The position numbers and the translations under genes were made by a program. A stretch of DNA of 64,000 bases from positions 53,918,617 through 53,982,616 of the forward strand of contig NC_087070.1 of assembly GCF_963678635.1 (NCBI RefSeq). The letters run 5' to 3'. Position 1 is the first letter of the stretch. Every line of letters starts with the position of its first letter. The stretch is from Symsagittifera roscoffensis (Eukaryota; Xenacoelomorpha; Acoela; Convolutidae). The notes under the pieces were generated by a model. It was not told where the DNA came from and ran no database searches. It worked only from the letters and a program-made list of their open reading frames with translations. Shown here one piece after another: positions 21,964 to 34,200 of this stretch.

Positions 21964-22964
21964 CTAAAAGTTATAAACTGTGGTCTCAGGCTCTGTTCCA
22001 CTCGTTGCTTCAAGCACGACTTGCAATTTCTTTCTAGCCAGCTCCTCTGATTTCTCCTTCCTCCGTGCTACCCACTCGCTCATCAGGCGTGCTTTGCTGG
22101 CTTTAAAGCCTGGCAGAATCTCGTCATGCCTTGGATGCTTGATGTCCGCCACAGCATCCCAAAACTGTGTGCAGTCTGATTTAAATTGTCCCACCAGGTT
22201 GCAAAAGAAACACCTGGGACCAAATTTTGCAATCACTCCTCTCATAAAATTGTCATGATCAAAATCCGACGCGTCTTTATCTTCGAGGTTGGAATCAATC
22301 GCTTTCATGCCTTGTTTGTATGATGGGCATACCGATAACAGATGGTCTGTGGATTTGCACTTTGCACCAGAGCGTCTGTTGTCCCTGTCATCCCTGGGCT
22401 CGTACCAAGTAATACTTTGGTTTGCAGGTCCAGTGTTAAAATTGCCATAATTGTTTTTATAATGACTTGATCTCATCGGAGGCTTCAGTAATAGATATTC
22501 TTTGGACTTCAGTCGCAGATCTTCTGGTGTAGGCGCGTTGGTTGAAAGAGGTGTGTAGTGCGTCGCTAACATTGTTCTGAGCTCATCGGTCTTCACACCA
22601 TCAATGAGCTTTGAAGCTACTGCCGAGTTCATCCCGCTGTTTTACTCGTCCGGTTGGCTATTCTTAGCAAATCTAAGTCATCCAAGATTTTATCTATGTT
22701 TTCAACTTCACGTTGCCTTCGTTTCTCGCACCGCATCATTGCTGGGTGTCCTTGAACTCCCGAGCCAAAGCGATTCAACAGGATTTCGAAGATTTTCTCA
22801 GCAGTGTCCCGCTGGTATTGCTTTTTGGCCATCTCGCAACTCAGGGCTGTCCTATCCAAGTTGCTGATGAGCGCACTGCACTCTTGTCTTTCTTTCAAGT
22901 CTTCTTCTTCAAAATCCAGCTTCATGACTTCTATCCAGGAATCTATACAACCGTCAGATAACAT
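21964..22964 (-). pseudogene. relic Gag capsid and zinc knuckles
   Basis: 22629-22964 matches the E2 capsid (SDGCIDSWIEVMKL, KIFEILLNRFGSG). 21964-22632 continues through SKLIDGVKTDELRTMLAT to two damaged knuckles. Knuckle 1 keeps only the CKSTDH...C part and has lost its first Cys. Knuckle 2 reads CFFCNLVGQFKSDC, with the zinc-binding His replaced by Gln. A frameshift separates the two parts near 22630. Confidence 0.85.
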
Positions 22965-23419
22965 CTCGGTTTCTTGAACACCTTATTGGATTTCTCACTG
23001 CACTTACTAGTGACAAAATTGTGAGAAAATTATTCAAGGACCTGTTCAAGTTTCCAAACCCTGTGGCAATTGCTGTTGCATCCCGTGAATATCCCACATG
23101 ATCATTCATCTCTGTTGTTTGAGTCTCTGGAACTTCTCTACTGTCCGAGTCGCTGGGATAAGCTCTTCCGTGGTCCCAACGATTCCTATTTGTGGAATCA
23201 CCTCTTCCACTAACTTTTGCGTCTCTCGATGGTCGTTCGTTTGAAATTGGCCTACTGTGGGATTTCTAGGCGGCTGACTCCCACTGACGTTGCTGTATGA
23301 GTTGTCCCATCCTCTTATGGACCCATAGGTTCTTCCTCTGCTTGTAGGCTCGCTGACGTTCACTCTCGGCTCTCTGCTAGCTTCTCTCGAGTGTGATTCT
23401 CTATTCATATATCCTCGTC

Positions 23420-24350
23420 ATTCGCGAAAAATTTCTGGCCAAATGGCAATCTGTCCTCTCCTTTTAGGCTTTTTCGCTTTTACTAACTTCCTGTCTATTG
23501 CTATTTGTTTCTCACCGCAGGCTTTCTCTCTCAACATGAACTGCTTTTTCTAATTCACTAAATTTCATCAACATCTGTTCATTCGGCTAATCCATCTATG
23601 CTCCTATCCCTAGTCTTGGCCATGGCCCCTTCCATTGATGCTCCGTTGTCTACCAATGGAGTCACTGGTGGTGGCATCACCTTGTTCGTGCCAGGCAGTT
23701 TAGTATTGATTGAAACTCGCGCTGTTCCTCTCTGTCGCGAAGGTTCTTCATATTACGCTTCTAGTTCTCGTTGTGTGGTCCCTGACCCGGTTACCTTAGT
23801 CGTTGCTGATTGCATGTCCGATTTGGTCAATGTCGTGAGCTGTCTTGACTGTTGTATTCCATCAATAATCTTGTTTATGGTTCTGATTGCACCAAATTGA
23901 TCTGAATAGCCATTTTCCGTGTTTTCGGGTGCCTCGTTTTCTTGAGTCGAACTGTTGAAGCTCACATGAGACACAGAGTCATCAATTTCTCTATTATCTT
24001 CATCCTCTTCTTTGTTGTCGACTTCATCGCCAGTTCCAGTTCCCAAGAAATTTCCCAAAGTGTTCTTTACTTGCTCCAAAAACGAAGAAGACGTTGCCGC
24101 TTTTTTTGTCTCCCCATGCATCATGGTACTGTCTGTAGGTGAGCCTCCTACTGCTGGGTTTTCAATTGAAATGTCGGACAGTTCCGACATTGCCTCTCGA
24201 TTATGAGTTCCAGTCGAAGTGGTGAAATCCTGTTCTTGTTCTACTGGAGTAGATTCACTCTTTTGTGAATTGTTTCAACCACTCCGCCTGACATTTTCTT
24301 CCCCTTTTTGCTCCGAGTCTTCTTGGCCCTTTCCACACAAGGATCATTCA
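23420..24350 (-). pseudogene. relic Gag N-terminal region
   Basis: Minus-strand fragments include MSELSDISIENPAVGGSPTD and SSFLEQVKNTLGNFLGTGTG, then acidic sequence. They match E2 Gag in composition and in the short stretch SFTEKLGIMFG/SFLEQVKNTLG. Frames are interrupted around 23410-23750. Confidence 0.6.
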
Positions 24351-25209
24351 TTGATTTCTTTTGTTTCTTCGGTATAAACTGTCCAGAGATATCACTTAAC
24401 TTAGGTATCCTCGACTTTCATAGAATCAACCTAATCTATTGCCCTCTACGGTTCACTCACTTGATTCACTTGCTACCTTATTTGATGTCTGCCAACTGAT
24501 AATATTAACACAACACGATAATGTACAAAACTTTTAAATAACAAGTGACCACGAACCTTATCAAAAAATCACAGTGCAGCGTATACCTAATTTATGCACG
24601 GCAATTGTTTACTAGTCATTGTATAAAATTCTAGCACAATCTGACGATTTCACTATCTTCAAAATATAGTGCAGCCTCTCCCCGATCGAGAAAAATTTTA
24701 AGAAATGAAAATAAGTTTTACTTAACTTGGATGAAAAAGATTCAAAAAATTGTATATAGATTTAGATTGGTCTGTGGGAATTGAACAGTCGGACTGGTTT
24801 CTAAAGTAAAAGCTGTCTTTGTTTAGCGCCGCACTAAACAGACAAAACTAGAAGGCAGTCTTTCTCTTTTGCACTCACCGAGTTCTGTGTTACCTATTTG
24901 CCTTCGGATTGCCCGAGCTAGACCTACCAAAATTCTCAAGGCAACCACTCTTCCAAAAAACAATTTTGGATTCTAATCCGAATAAATCAGTGTCGAAATT
25001 TGTTTTCGGTTAGACCGACAGTCGCGAATCTCCGGGGCTTAGATCTGTCTTGGTTATACTTTTCAGTTATTATCTAAAGGCAAGTTACCAATGCAGTCAC
25101 TGGTTTTCTGTCTCGTTTGGTCTGCATGTTTGTCTTAAATCTGAATACTATTCACTAAATGTCTTGTTTTTGCTTACGTACGTTTTACGATCCCTACGAT
25201 TGCAATCGT

Positions 25210-25520
25210 CTTATTTTTTTTTAGACCGCTCCGGAACCTTCCGAATTGACAAAACAGGATCCATCCGATTTTTAAAAAAAAAAACAGCACCCCTCCGAAT
25301 TGGGACCCCCTCGAAATGGGACCTCTCCAGATTGGCAAAACATTAGGGCCCCTCCGTTCTAGGACCCCTCTGGATAGGCAAAATCAGACCCTTCTAGGTT
25401 GGCAAAATAGGGTATTCCGAGACCCTTCCGGATCCAGTCTCAGAACCTATTATGCAGAATAAACTAATTAGGAAGGGTTTGAGCTGTCTTCAGACCCCTC
25501 CGGATTGAAGCTAAGCTGCT
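25210..25520. repeat. degenerate minisatellite, unit ~GACCCCTCCGGATTGGCAAAA
   Basis: About ten diverged, irregularly spaced copies of a ~20-30 bp unit built around CCCTCCGRATTGG plus CAAAAC (for example near 25230, 25285, 25325, 25365, 25400 and 25490). A further isolated unit lies near 25950. GC-rich against an AT-rich background. Confidence 0.65.
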
Positions 25521-26603
25521 TATTTAACAATTTCCCTTAACTGTGAGGGGTCTTTCAAGGAGTCTAATTCCCAGTTGACCGTCGTTTTCTAGGCTCATTA
25601 AACTTTCCTTATTGTCGAAGGAAGTGCTTTATTCAACCGTTGCTACCGTTTAGTAGAATTATAAAGGCTTTCCAATTTTTTTAAATAAAATTTGAAGTGT
25701 CTACCTTCAAAAACCAGTGGTTTCGCTGAAAACAATTTAAAAGCTTTTCTCTAGTTAATTTCTTCAAAATTAATTAGCTTACGTTTAAGCCAACTTAATT
25801 CCGGTTCTAACGGTACCAAGATGAACTGGATTTTTCTTTGCAATTCTTGTTATTAATCGAGGTCAAAAGGCTATAATAATCTAGTTTAATGAAAAAAAAA
25901 CGATCTAAAACGTTTCATCTAAAAAATTTGTCAAATGCAATGCTACTTGGACCCCTCCGGATTGATGAATCCACTAAATCAAACACGTTAAGTTCGATTC
26001 CACTGGGGCTAGGAAGGTTGTTAGAAAACAGGTTTTGAAACCTGTCATTTCACTAGTGTATGTTCTCCGAACAACAATTTTTTTTGCTTTAACTCAAAAA
26101 CTTCTGAAAATTTTTTCTAATTTGCGGCGTTTCGTTTTTCAAGAATCGCGAAAAATCGGATTCCTGTACGCAATTATTTCCAACTACGTCCGAACTTAAG
26201 TAAACCGGTTCCTTCAGTTATATAAATTGAGTTACGATGTAACTCAATAACTTAGCGCATTTTTTCCGTTTCAAAAAATATCGAGGTCTCAAAAATTGTG
26301 ATATGTGGGGGTCAAAATATCACTATTTACCCTAAAAACCGGTCTGTTTAACAGCTTTTTTGACTAAAAAACAGTATAGGAATCACAATACGAGTAGTCA
26401 AAATAGTACCAACAATGGTATTATACCCCTACGGGTCCGTTGAACATCCGAATTAAGGTGCTTTACTCGGAAATTCGCAGTTCCGTGGAGGGTCACTACG
26501 GTGGAGTCACTGTTGAACTCCCTACAGATTGATATCTTATTTTCAGTATTGTCGCAAGTATTGTCGCAAATATCTGATAATTGTCGCAAAATTTGAGTGT
26601 CGT

Positions 26604-26858
26604 GACATGTCTTTTTTTGAACGAAATCTTAAAAATTATTCCGTCCTTCTTAATCAACCTCTCCGAGTTCGTTCAATTGAACAATCAACACCACTTTTTG
26701 CCGAAAACAGCCAATTTTCTCACAAGACTACTCCAGATAAAAAATTGTTTCTGAGATGCATTTTAGGCCATTCTTGTCGAATGTCACAAAGCGCATGCCT
26801 GCTTTGTCACCCCGGAACGGCTGCGGCCGAGGCAGAAGATAGAAAGTCTGACAAATAA
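26604..26858 (+). CDS. possible small ORF or exon next to the giant element
   Basis: 84 codons from ATG 26604 to TAA, with a Cys/His-containing end (CILGHSCRMSQSACLLCHPG) and then an Ala/Glu/Asp-rich tail. The stop overlaps an AATAAAG sequence. It ends about 60 bp before the LTR of E2. No family was recognised; it could be host or chance. Confidence 0.25.
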   Translation, partial: DMSFFERNLKNYSVLLNQPLRVRSIEQSTPLFAENSQFSHKTTPDKKLFLRCILGHSCRMSQSACLLCHPGTAAAEAEDRKSDK

Positions 26859-26915
26859 AGAGATTTAATTAATGATGGATATATTTTTCAACCAATAGCT
26901 TTTGAAGTTCAGGGT

Positions 26916-27798
26916 TGTAACATTCGTCTACTACAGTCACACATGAGGCTTAAGAAAAATAGGCCCTATAACTATTGGCTCGGGAGTCAGGGACACTATC
27001 TCTTGTGTTTTTCCACCTCAAATCAGTCGGAGCCAATTCGGTTCGCTTGTGACATGAGACTACGACCCGCTACTGCTTAAGGCTACTACCAAAATATCCC
27101 CCCACTCTAGAATTAGAAACGTCCCCATACTTAGGTCTCTAGATACCCAAAATACATGAACGCCGTTAAAAACCGGGTTGGAACAATCCGTTAAGTTACT
27201 TTTTATTAGACAGTGTAACTTTGATCCATTTCAGATGGATCAACCTAAAACTCGCCTTACCTCAACATAACAATCATAAAACACACTCTAGAAATTTAAA
27301 TTAAGGACTCACATGTTGATGCGCTCAAGCACAGGAAGTAATTAAATGGGTGAGCAACTCTAGAATTAACTAAAGTAACTAGATAAGTTCAATGTTTATC
27401 AGTTTGAATGGTAAGGGTAAGTTTGAACTCAAGAACGAAGTCTTATGTGGACCATTGGGACACTCAAGCTGTCCACCTTTCCGTCGAAGGTTCACTCTGG
27501 TCCAGTTCGAATAATTACTCTCTCGGGAATACTCTGTCTTCTATTTCAGATAGGACAGCTCTACTCTTGTTCACTATGATGGAAATTGCGAATTGCAATT
27601 TCCCACTTGTTTTTATCTGACAACTTTCCCGCAATTGTTCTAAAATTGTTCTCTTTTCTTTTTCTGATTTTCAGTTCTCGCGAGAAAATCGTGCATGACA
27701 TGTTCCATTCGAAATTTTAAAAATTTAAATTTCACTCCAAAATCAAGTGTTTTCTGCTCTTCTCAAGGTCAAACTTCCAAATATGACCGACTGGCACA
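26916..27798 (-). repeat. 3' LTR of E2
   Basis: 883 bp, ends TGTAAC...GGCACA on the + strand. By eye identical to 48933-49815 (constant offset of 22,017). A minus-strand AATAAA at 27207-27202 is a candidate poly(A) signal. It contains four + strand CTCAAG hexamers (sense CTTGAG). Confidence 0.95.
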
Positions 27799-27806
27799 TA
27801 CTCCCC
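27799..27806 (-). other. candidate polypurine tract of E2
   Basis: On the element's sense strand GGGGAGTA lies directly upstream of the 3' LTR. It is short but correctly placed. Confidence 0.45.
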
Positions 27807-28228
27807 GGACTCGAGATCGATGTCCTCATCGCGCGCTGTCTTCTGCCAGTGAGTCCCAGAAAAACCGAGTGTTGCTCAAGATACAGTGCCAGTGGTCATT
27901 TACAGAAGTTTGCAGCAGATTTAAGATTATCTACACCCCAAAATTCACGACCATTTAAAATTTTCACACTATTGCTAAACAGCAACCAAAATCTGCATTT
28001 ACCTGCACCTTTGAATTTTCGCTTTTCAAGCCAATCATTTTAAAATCTCTTTTGTCCTATTCAATCAGGAAATTGTCATGCAGCATTTCGATTTATATAA
28101 TAGATATAGTATATTAGTAACAATATTTGCTTTGTTAAAATTTCTTTTTCGTGAATCCAAGTTTCACTCGGATTCACACTCAAGCCCCCTTTCCCTCTCA
28201 AGACTCAAGATCCATCCGATTTGCCCAT
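27807..28228 (-). other. 3' untranslated region of E2
   Basis: About 420 bp between the ORF2 stop and the purine tract. No further ORF is defended; it contains several sense-strand CTTGAG hexamers. Confidence 0.6.
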
Positions 28229-31200
28229 TCATCTCGTACTCTTCGCCTTGGAGGTACTGCATCCTGAAGTGCTAGATGCGGCAAACTGTCTCAACAATTC
28301 CTCTTCATCATCGGAACTAATCACAATCTCCTCCCAAGCCTTCAGCTGTTCATAGGATCGCATCCATTCTCTCTGCTCCTGCAATCTCTTTGCTTGGTTG
28401 GGTAGTGCCTTCACCCTAGCTTCTCGGTTCAAGCAAAAGGAGTTGTGCAGGCTCAAGCTCACGTTCTTCGCCAGGTCTTCCTCTAGTATCGACTCCCTCG
28501 CTTTGGTATTGTCTCTAGACATCTTACCCACTCTCTTCCATCCCGTCGTGATCGCATTACGATGGGTTAGCAGGGGTCTCTTGAAAGCTTCCGGCCCAAT
28601 CTCGGCCTGGAACTGTCGATACTCCTTTTGATGTTTTCTCATGTGATCTTTCGTTGCCCTATACAACCAAGACGTCAGTGTCGCCCGAAACCATGGAAAG
28701 TACCTCAAGCGACTCCATACGTGCCTGACTTCCGTCGGTATGGCGAATACTTTGCACGCAGTCTCAAACAACTCAAGTCTCCTGCTGTAGTCTATCGCGT
28801 ATATTGACTCAGCCGTTGGCGTCGTCGCCTCCCGATACTTCGTTATATTCTCTTCTATCCATCTCAGAGCTAACATCGTACTCACTACTAAGAGCGTCAC
28901 CTTCTGCCGGTGATCCGGTAGTCCGATCGACCGAATCTCTTCCACATCCCACACCAGGCAAAGGTTCTTGTGATCTGGATACCACACCGTTTGTGCCAAA
29001 CAGTGGCATGGGCATTCCCCATGAGAGATCTCAATGCTCCTGAGATTACGCTCCCCTGAGGCTTCCAAGAGAGGCTCAAGCTCCATCATTTTCTCGTGCA
29101 TCGTGTCGTTGTCTTCCAGGTTTGGAGTACTTCCCACAGGTTTCCCGATCACGTTTTGTCTCTCGTGATCGCTTGTGTTTTCTCTTTCCAACTTCAGAAG
29201 ATCTTCTCCCCAGATTTCGCTTAAGTCATCTCTCAATTCTTTTGGTACTGTTCCTTTGATTTTTCTCAACAACTTGTGCGAGTGATGCGACATCCGAGCC
29301 AACCTCACGCACTTGGGCACTGAGAAGGCCTTGTCCACCAGTATTCTCTGGCTGGACACTTCCACCATCGCCATGTGTAGCGGGTAGTGACTTCCGCACA
29401 AGTTGGCCATCATTGACCCTATCAGCGATTTCGCGTTCAATGGCAAGCCATAAGCTTCGCTCAGGGGAAATCCCATTTCCGCCTCAAGACCAACTTTCCA
29501 GCTCCGGATGTGTTTTTGAGTCACCTGCAACACCCCGGGCCATGATTCTACGCTCAACGCCGTCACTAAATGATGTTCAGACTCCAGTCTCTCCAGTGCC
29601 TGCAGACCACACATTCTCGAGAAGAATCCGAGAGCTGTCGCTATATTCACCGTGGTTCTCGCGTAACATTCCGCTATTATTTGCACTTCACTTTTCTCCC
29701 TTTCTGTGATGTCTTCGAACCAAGTGACCAGGTCTTCTTTTTGAAACGACAGTATTCTGACGCATGACCGTCCATCGCAGATGTGCTCTCCGTTCCCACA
29801 CGTCGAATCCAGACAGCTACCCGGCTCCAATTTCTTCGCTGACCCGGGGTCGCTCGTCCTTTCGCTTGGCTCTTGCATCTGGGGTGTGATTAGCTTATGT
29901 AGCACACTCAACTTCGCCAGATCTTCATCTTCCGTTGGTGCTAACCTCACTCGCTCGGTGGTTTCCTCGATTAGACTCGCATGGGGATGTGGACACCAGG
30001 AGGGTCTTAGTAGCTTCCATATCACTCCCAAGTTCGTGGTTAACAAGCCATCTCCACCGCCCATGTTCACTTCAACTCTCTTGTTTGAGCGCGGTATGCT
30101 TATCACCTCTGGTGTTTTCTCAAGAATCAGGCCCAAGCTCGGCCCCTCTTTCTCCACCGCGTCTATCTCCATTATTCTTTCTGTCCAAAACTTCAGTAGC
30201 TCCGCTGCCTCATGGTTTCTGTGGGCTCCTCCAGCTTCCGAGTCTAAGAAGGGATTGTAGGCTATTCCCATCACTCCAGACACATATTGGTATTCCCCCT
30301 TCTCACTGAGTCTCGAGTACTGTTCTGACGAGGCCAGGTTACGGTGAACATCATGTTCTTCCTCGAACTTCTTATTAGAGAACCTCCGTACCTCGTCCAG
30401 CTTTCGATGGTTCTCTAAGGATAGTCTGGAACCATCTTCTTTCTCTATTCCTGTACTCTGATATACGTTCAAGATGATCGTTGAGACTCTTCTCTCCATG
30501 GTTTTACTTCCACTTGCTCTCTGGTGGCATGCCAGGATGGTGCTATCAGACATCATTGACATTGTCCATCTCAAGAAACATGTGGCATCTTTTCTTCTAG
30601 CCAGGCTCAAGCCTGAATTGTCTCTGGCCACGTGTTGCATCAGTGCCTGATACACCTCTAGCTTCTTGCTTCCCAACTTCAGCCTGTCATACGAGGTCAA
30701 TGTCTCCAACTCTATTCCCACCAGACTCCAGGTGAACATTAATTGTCCCGCAGTTCTAACGAAGGGATTCGCCATTAGTGGCGGTGCTGATGAGGATGTT
30801 CTCATCGCCTCTTCAAAATGATCCTTCAACAAACTCTGCCAGGACCTCTTCAGATGACTTGCCATCTCTATCTTATTAACCTCGGCTTTTTGCTGGGTGG
30901 CCCAATTGCGTCGCCTGCGAGCTATTCCACTGTCCAACTTCTTCAAGCAGTCCTCCATTTCCTTCAATGTTTCGAGGGCCACCCACCACGTCCGGGAAGT
31001 GTTCCTCGTCTTGCTCCTCTCCAATGGATCACTCGTCACTTGTTTGCCCATGTCCTGATGTGCCTTCGAGATCCATTCTTTGCCGATCTCCACTTCCCCT
31101 ACCTGTCCGTTCGTTGAACCTCTCTTCACGTTTACCTTCTGAGGCTTGAAGTCTTCTTCTGACGTCGAACTGGTGGAAACCTCTATTTCCTTTTCTACTT

Positions 31201-34200
31201 CAAGTGGTTTCCTGAGCTCCGAGCTGTTCTTGTATGCCGCCGTCTTGCATCGGGCCAAAACGATGGGCGCCGTCTCTCTCAAGTTCCCTTCCGAAACAGC
31301 ATCCACTGAAGGACTACCCCATCCTTCCACTTCTCTCTTCCTCTTGCGAGTCTTCACATCTCTGCTCGAGGGTGTTGTGGCTATCATCATTGATTCGACC
31401 TCTCCATCCACTCCTTCCAACTCTTGCCTCCCCCCTGCTCGAGCCTTAAGGATATTAGTACTTTTAATCATATTACTAGTCCCAACCTTATCCCTTTTTA
31501 TATCATCAACCATTTTATCCACAGTTTTTTGTTTCAGAGTAGAGCTGTCCTCACATTTCTCTTTTCTAGTCTTCGATCGTGCGTTCCTCAGCTCCACTAG
31601 CTTGTTCAGCAGCTCTTTTCTTGCTTTCTCATCCAGGCCCGTTCCTATCAGGAGCGGTTCCCCGAATCTCACTACTGCGTCCCACAGTTCCTTCTTGAAC
31701 TTGTCCAGCGTCGTCTCGCTGCCCACTTCTCGATTGAATTCCTCCAGGAACTCCTGCCAAGCGTCATCCTCGAGAGATCCCAAGAATATGTCCCTGTTCC
31801 CTTCGAACGTGTTCTTCCCCCTTTCCTCCGAGCTCAAGAGTAACATCCCCATATTGAAGGTCTCACCTGCCAATGGCAACTCTAGGTTCTTCCGCGGGGA
31901 CGGGTTCAGAGGTGGTGTGGCAGTATCTGCCCAATTCTCTTCGCTCAAGTCTTTCAACAGCTCTTGAGTGGTGAGTTCCTCCCCTGATGGCCCTGGTTCA
32001 GGTGTATTCCCCACCTCCATGTCTTCTCCAGCTTCACTGAGAGTTTCATCCATACTCTCTTCCTCTGATTCATTTCTTCTTCTCTCGAGAATTCTTTTGA
32101 ATCGATCCTCAACGGGTCCACTCCTCTTGTCTCCAGGCGTGTCTACAGACAGTGGTGACGGTGTCGTAGGATCCAGCTTTTTATATTCCGTCAGGGCTAC
32201 ATGCAGTTGACCTGCTGCATCTAGTTCTGTTCCCTCCTGTGTCACTTCTACTTGTTCCAAGCCATAGGGTGCCTTGTATTTTCTCGTGGCAAATTTCATG
32301 TCGTCCACCAGTGCGACGTGCCCCTCCATCACGATCATCCTGCCATCATCCCATATGGGCAACATGTTCTCAAGTCCCTCCTTCTCAAGAGTTCTCAAGA
32401 CCTTCCTCACCTCATACCCTGGGGGCTGCCAACCTCTACTCTTTTTCGCTTGCGTCGTCCACGAGTTTACCTTCATCTCGCTGGTATGGAAGTAGACCGC
32501 CGCCGTGTAGCCAATGAACAGGGGGTCCCAGCCATCAGTGAAATCCTTCTGCATTTCCTCCGCCGTCATCCTCGCCATTATGGAGGGAACCACCAAGGGA
32601 CTATTCATTCCCAAGGTCATCCTCCTGACTGTCGGGAACTCAGGCATGGTGGCTGGTAGGATCTCTTTCTCCATTATGGCCTCCAGCTCCCTCTTGACTA
32701 GTGCAAAGCACTCCTTCCAGGCGGGGATTCTCAAGACTTCTCGTCCGTTGGCCGTCAATGGGTTTAGGTTCCAAAACTTTGGATACATTTCAATGGGGCC
32801 CTCTCGCTTGCCTCCCATTCTGCATTGCATTTGTCCCCTGAAGTTGCACACCATCATCTCAGCATCTTTCACTTTTCCGAAGAGTACCGTGTTGCTCATA
32901 CGCGCCCTGAGCACCTCCTGCTGACACCAATTCAGCGCTGTACCATCCAGTACGCTGATGAGACTCAAGTGCGTCACCGAGTGACGATACGTTATCACCA
33001 GGGGATCCGGAAACGCGTACGTCACTGCTGGACCATAGATGCAGGTCACCACCTCCTCTAGACCCCGGATTATCCCCATTGGGTCCGACCTCATTGCCAG
33101 GCACAGGTCCGTCAACAGAGGCATCCCTCTGTTCGCCTTCTCCCATTCTTCTCTCGAGGTTGGGTTCTCATCTTCACCCGTCATGTATCGATTCTGCATC
33201 ATGAGGTATTGCACCAGCAGTGTCTTCAACCCTGCGGCACACTTGTAGGAGCTGGTTTCAGTGCTCGTGTGGACTCTCCCCATAGACAGAGGTTCTCCAT
33301 ATTCCATTAACCGATGAAACGACACCAATTCCCCATGGGTCAAGAGTATTAGTGCCAGATACCCATCAACTCGAAGTGTCTCCACTCCTCGACTAAACAT
33401 GTATGCTGGGCCCATGTTGAACAAGTACCTGGGGTAGACCAAATACAGGGCCAAGAGCAGGCTGATGGGCATGCCCAGTATCTCCTGCACGAAGGCTCCG
33501 AAGATAGTCGCCGTGGTGCCGAACACTCCCGCCAAGAATTCTCTCTCCCAGCAAGGACTCAAGAACTTGAGAATCTCGTAATCTCTCCTAGTCTTCAATT
33601 CGCCGTTGGCGTGCTCTCTCCAAAATCCTCCAATCGTCACTTCATTGGCGGCCGAGACAAATCTAGCCACCGTCATGTCTCTCGTTTCAGCTAGCTCCAG
33701 TTGCTTCTCTAGAAAACTCCAGATTTGTTTCACGAGGAGTGGTGCTTCCTCCCTCGTTTTATTCGTGACGTTCTCCAGCCTTGGTGTCAGGAATGGCCAC
33801 CAGCCATTCTCTTGAGTCAAGCGATATTTCATCGAATCTAACTGTTTCTCCGTCTCGACCACATTTCTTCTCTCGTTGCTGGGACCTCTAGTCCTGCTGG
33901 TGGAATTTGCGACTTTCACATCCATACTCCGGAACCACAGGCTGGCCGTCAACTGGTTTATCGCCGTGTGGTCGTCCCCGATGACTGGGATGAACTTGAG
34001 TTGTCTAGCAAAGTTCGATATCTCTAGCAAGAGTACCTCATCCAATACAATCAGGACGTCGGCCAGTCCGTAAAAGCCCCTCAGTGCATGAGATATGTCA
34101 GCCCATGCCGCCGGCAATTCTGATTTGTAAAGCCTCAAGTTCAATGGCTCCAGCTCTCGATTGGGGGCTGCCATCAGAATCCGCCATTCACTCCCTTCTG

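Larger units (their letters stand above)
19260..24350 (-). mobile_element. degenerate gag-pol relic of the E2 family
   Basis: Read on the minus strand, fragments from 24350 down to 19260 follow the order of E2 ORF1: Gag N-terminus, capsid, zinc knuckles, protease, RT, RNase H start. They are broken by many frameshifts and stops. The relic stops inside RNase H, just after ...DTEMKY; integrase, the macro-like domain and all of ORF2 are absent, and no flanking LTRs were found. Several catalytic residues are mutated. It is a useful outgroup for E2. Confidence 0.9.
24351..26915. other. flank between relic and giant element
   Basis: AT-rich, no recognised gene. It contains the CTCCGGATTGG minisatellite (25210-25520, stray unit near 25950) and a perfect 8-bp-arm hairpin ACAGGTTT-TG-AAACCTGT at 26028-26045. 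No LTR of the relic could be identified. Confidence 0.5.

Noticed and set aside
27408-27620. 70-codon frame present in both E2 LTRs (also 49425-49637)
   Set aside because: Identical only because the LTRs are identical; no domain, and reads opposite to the element.
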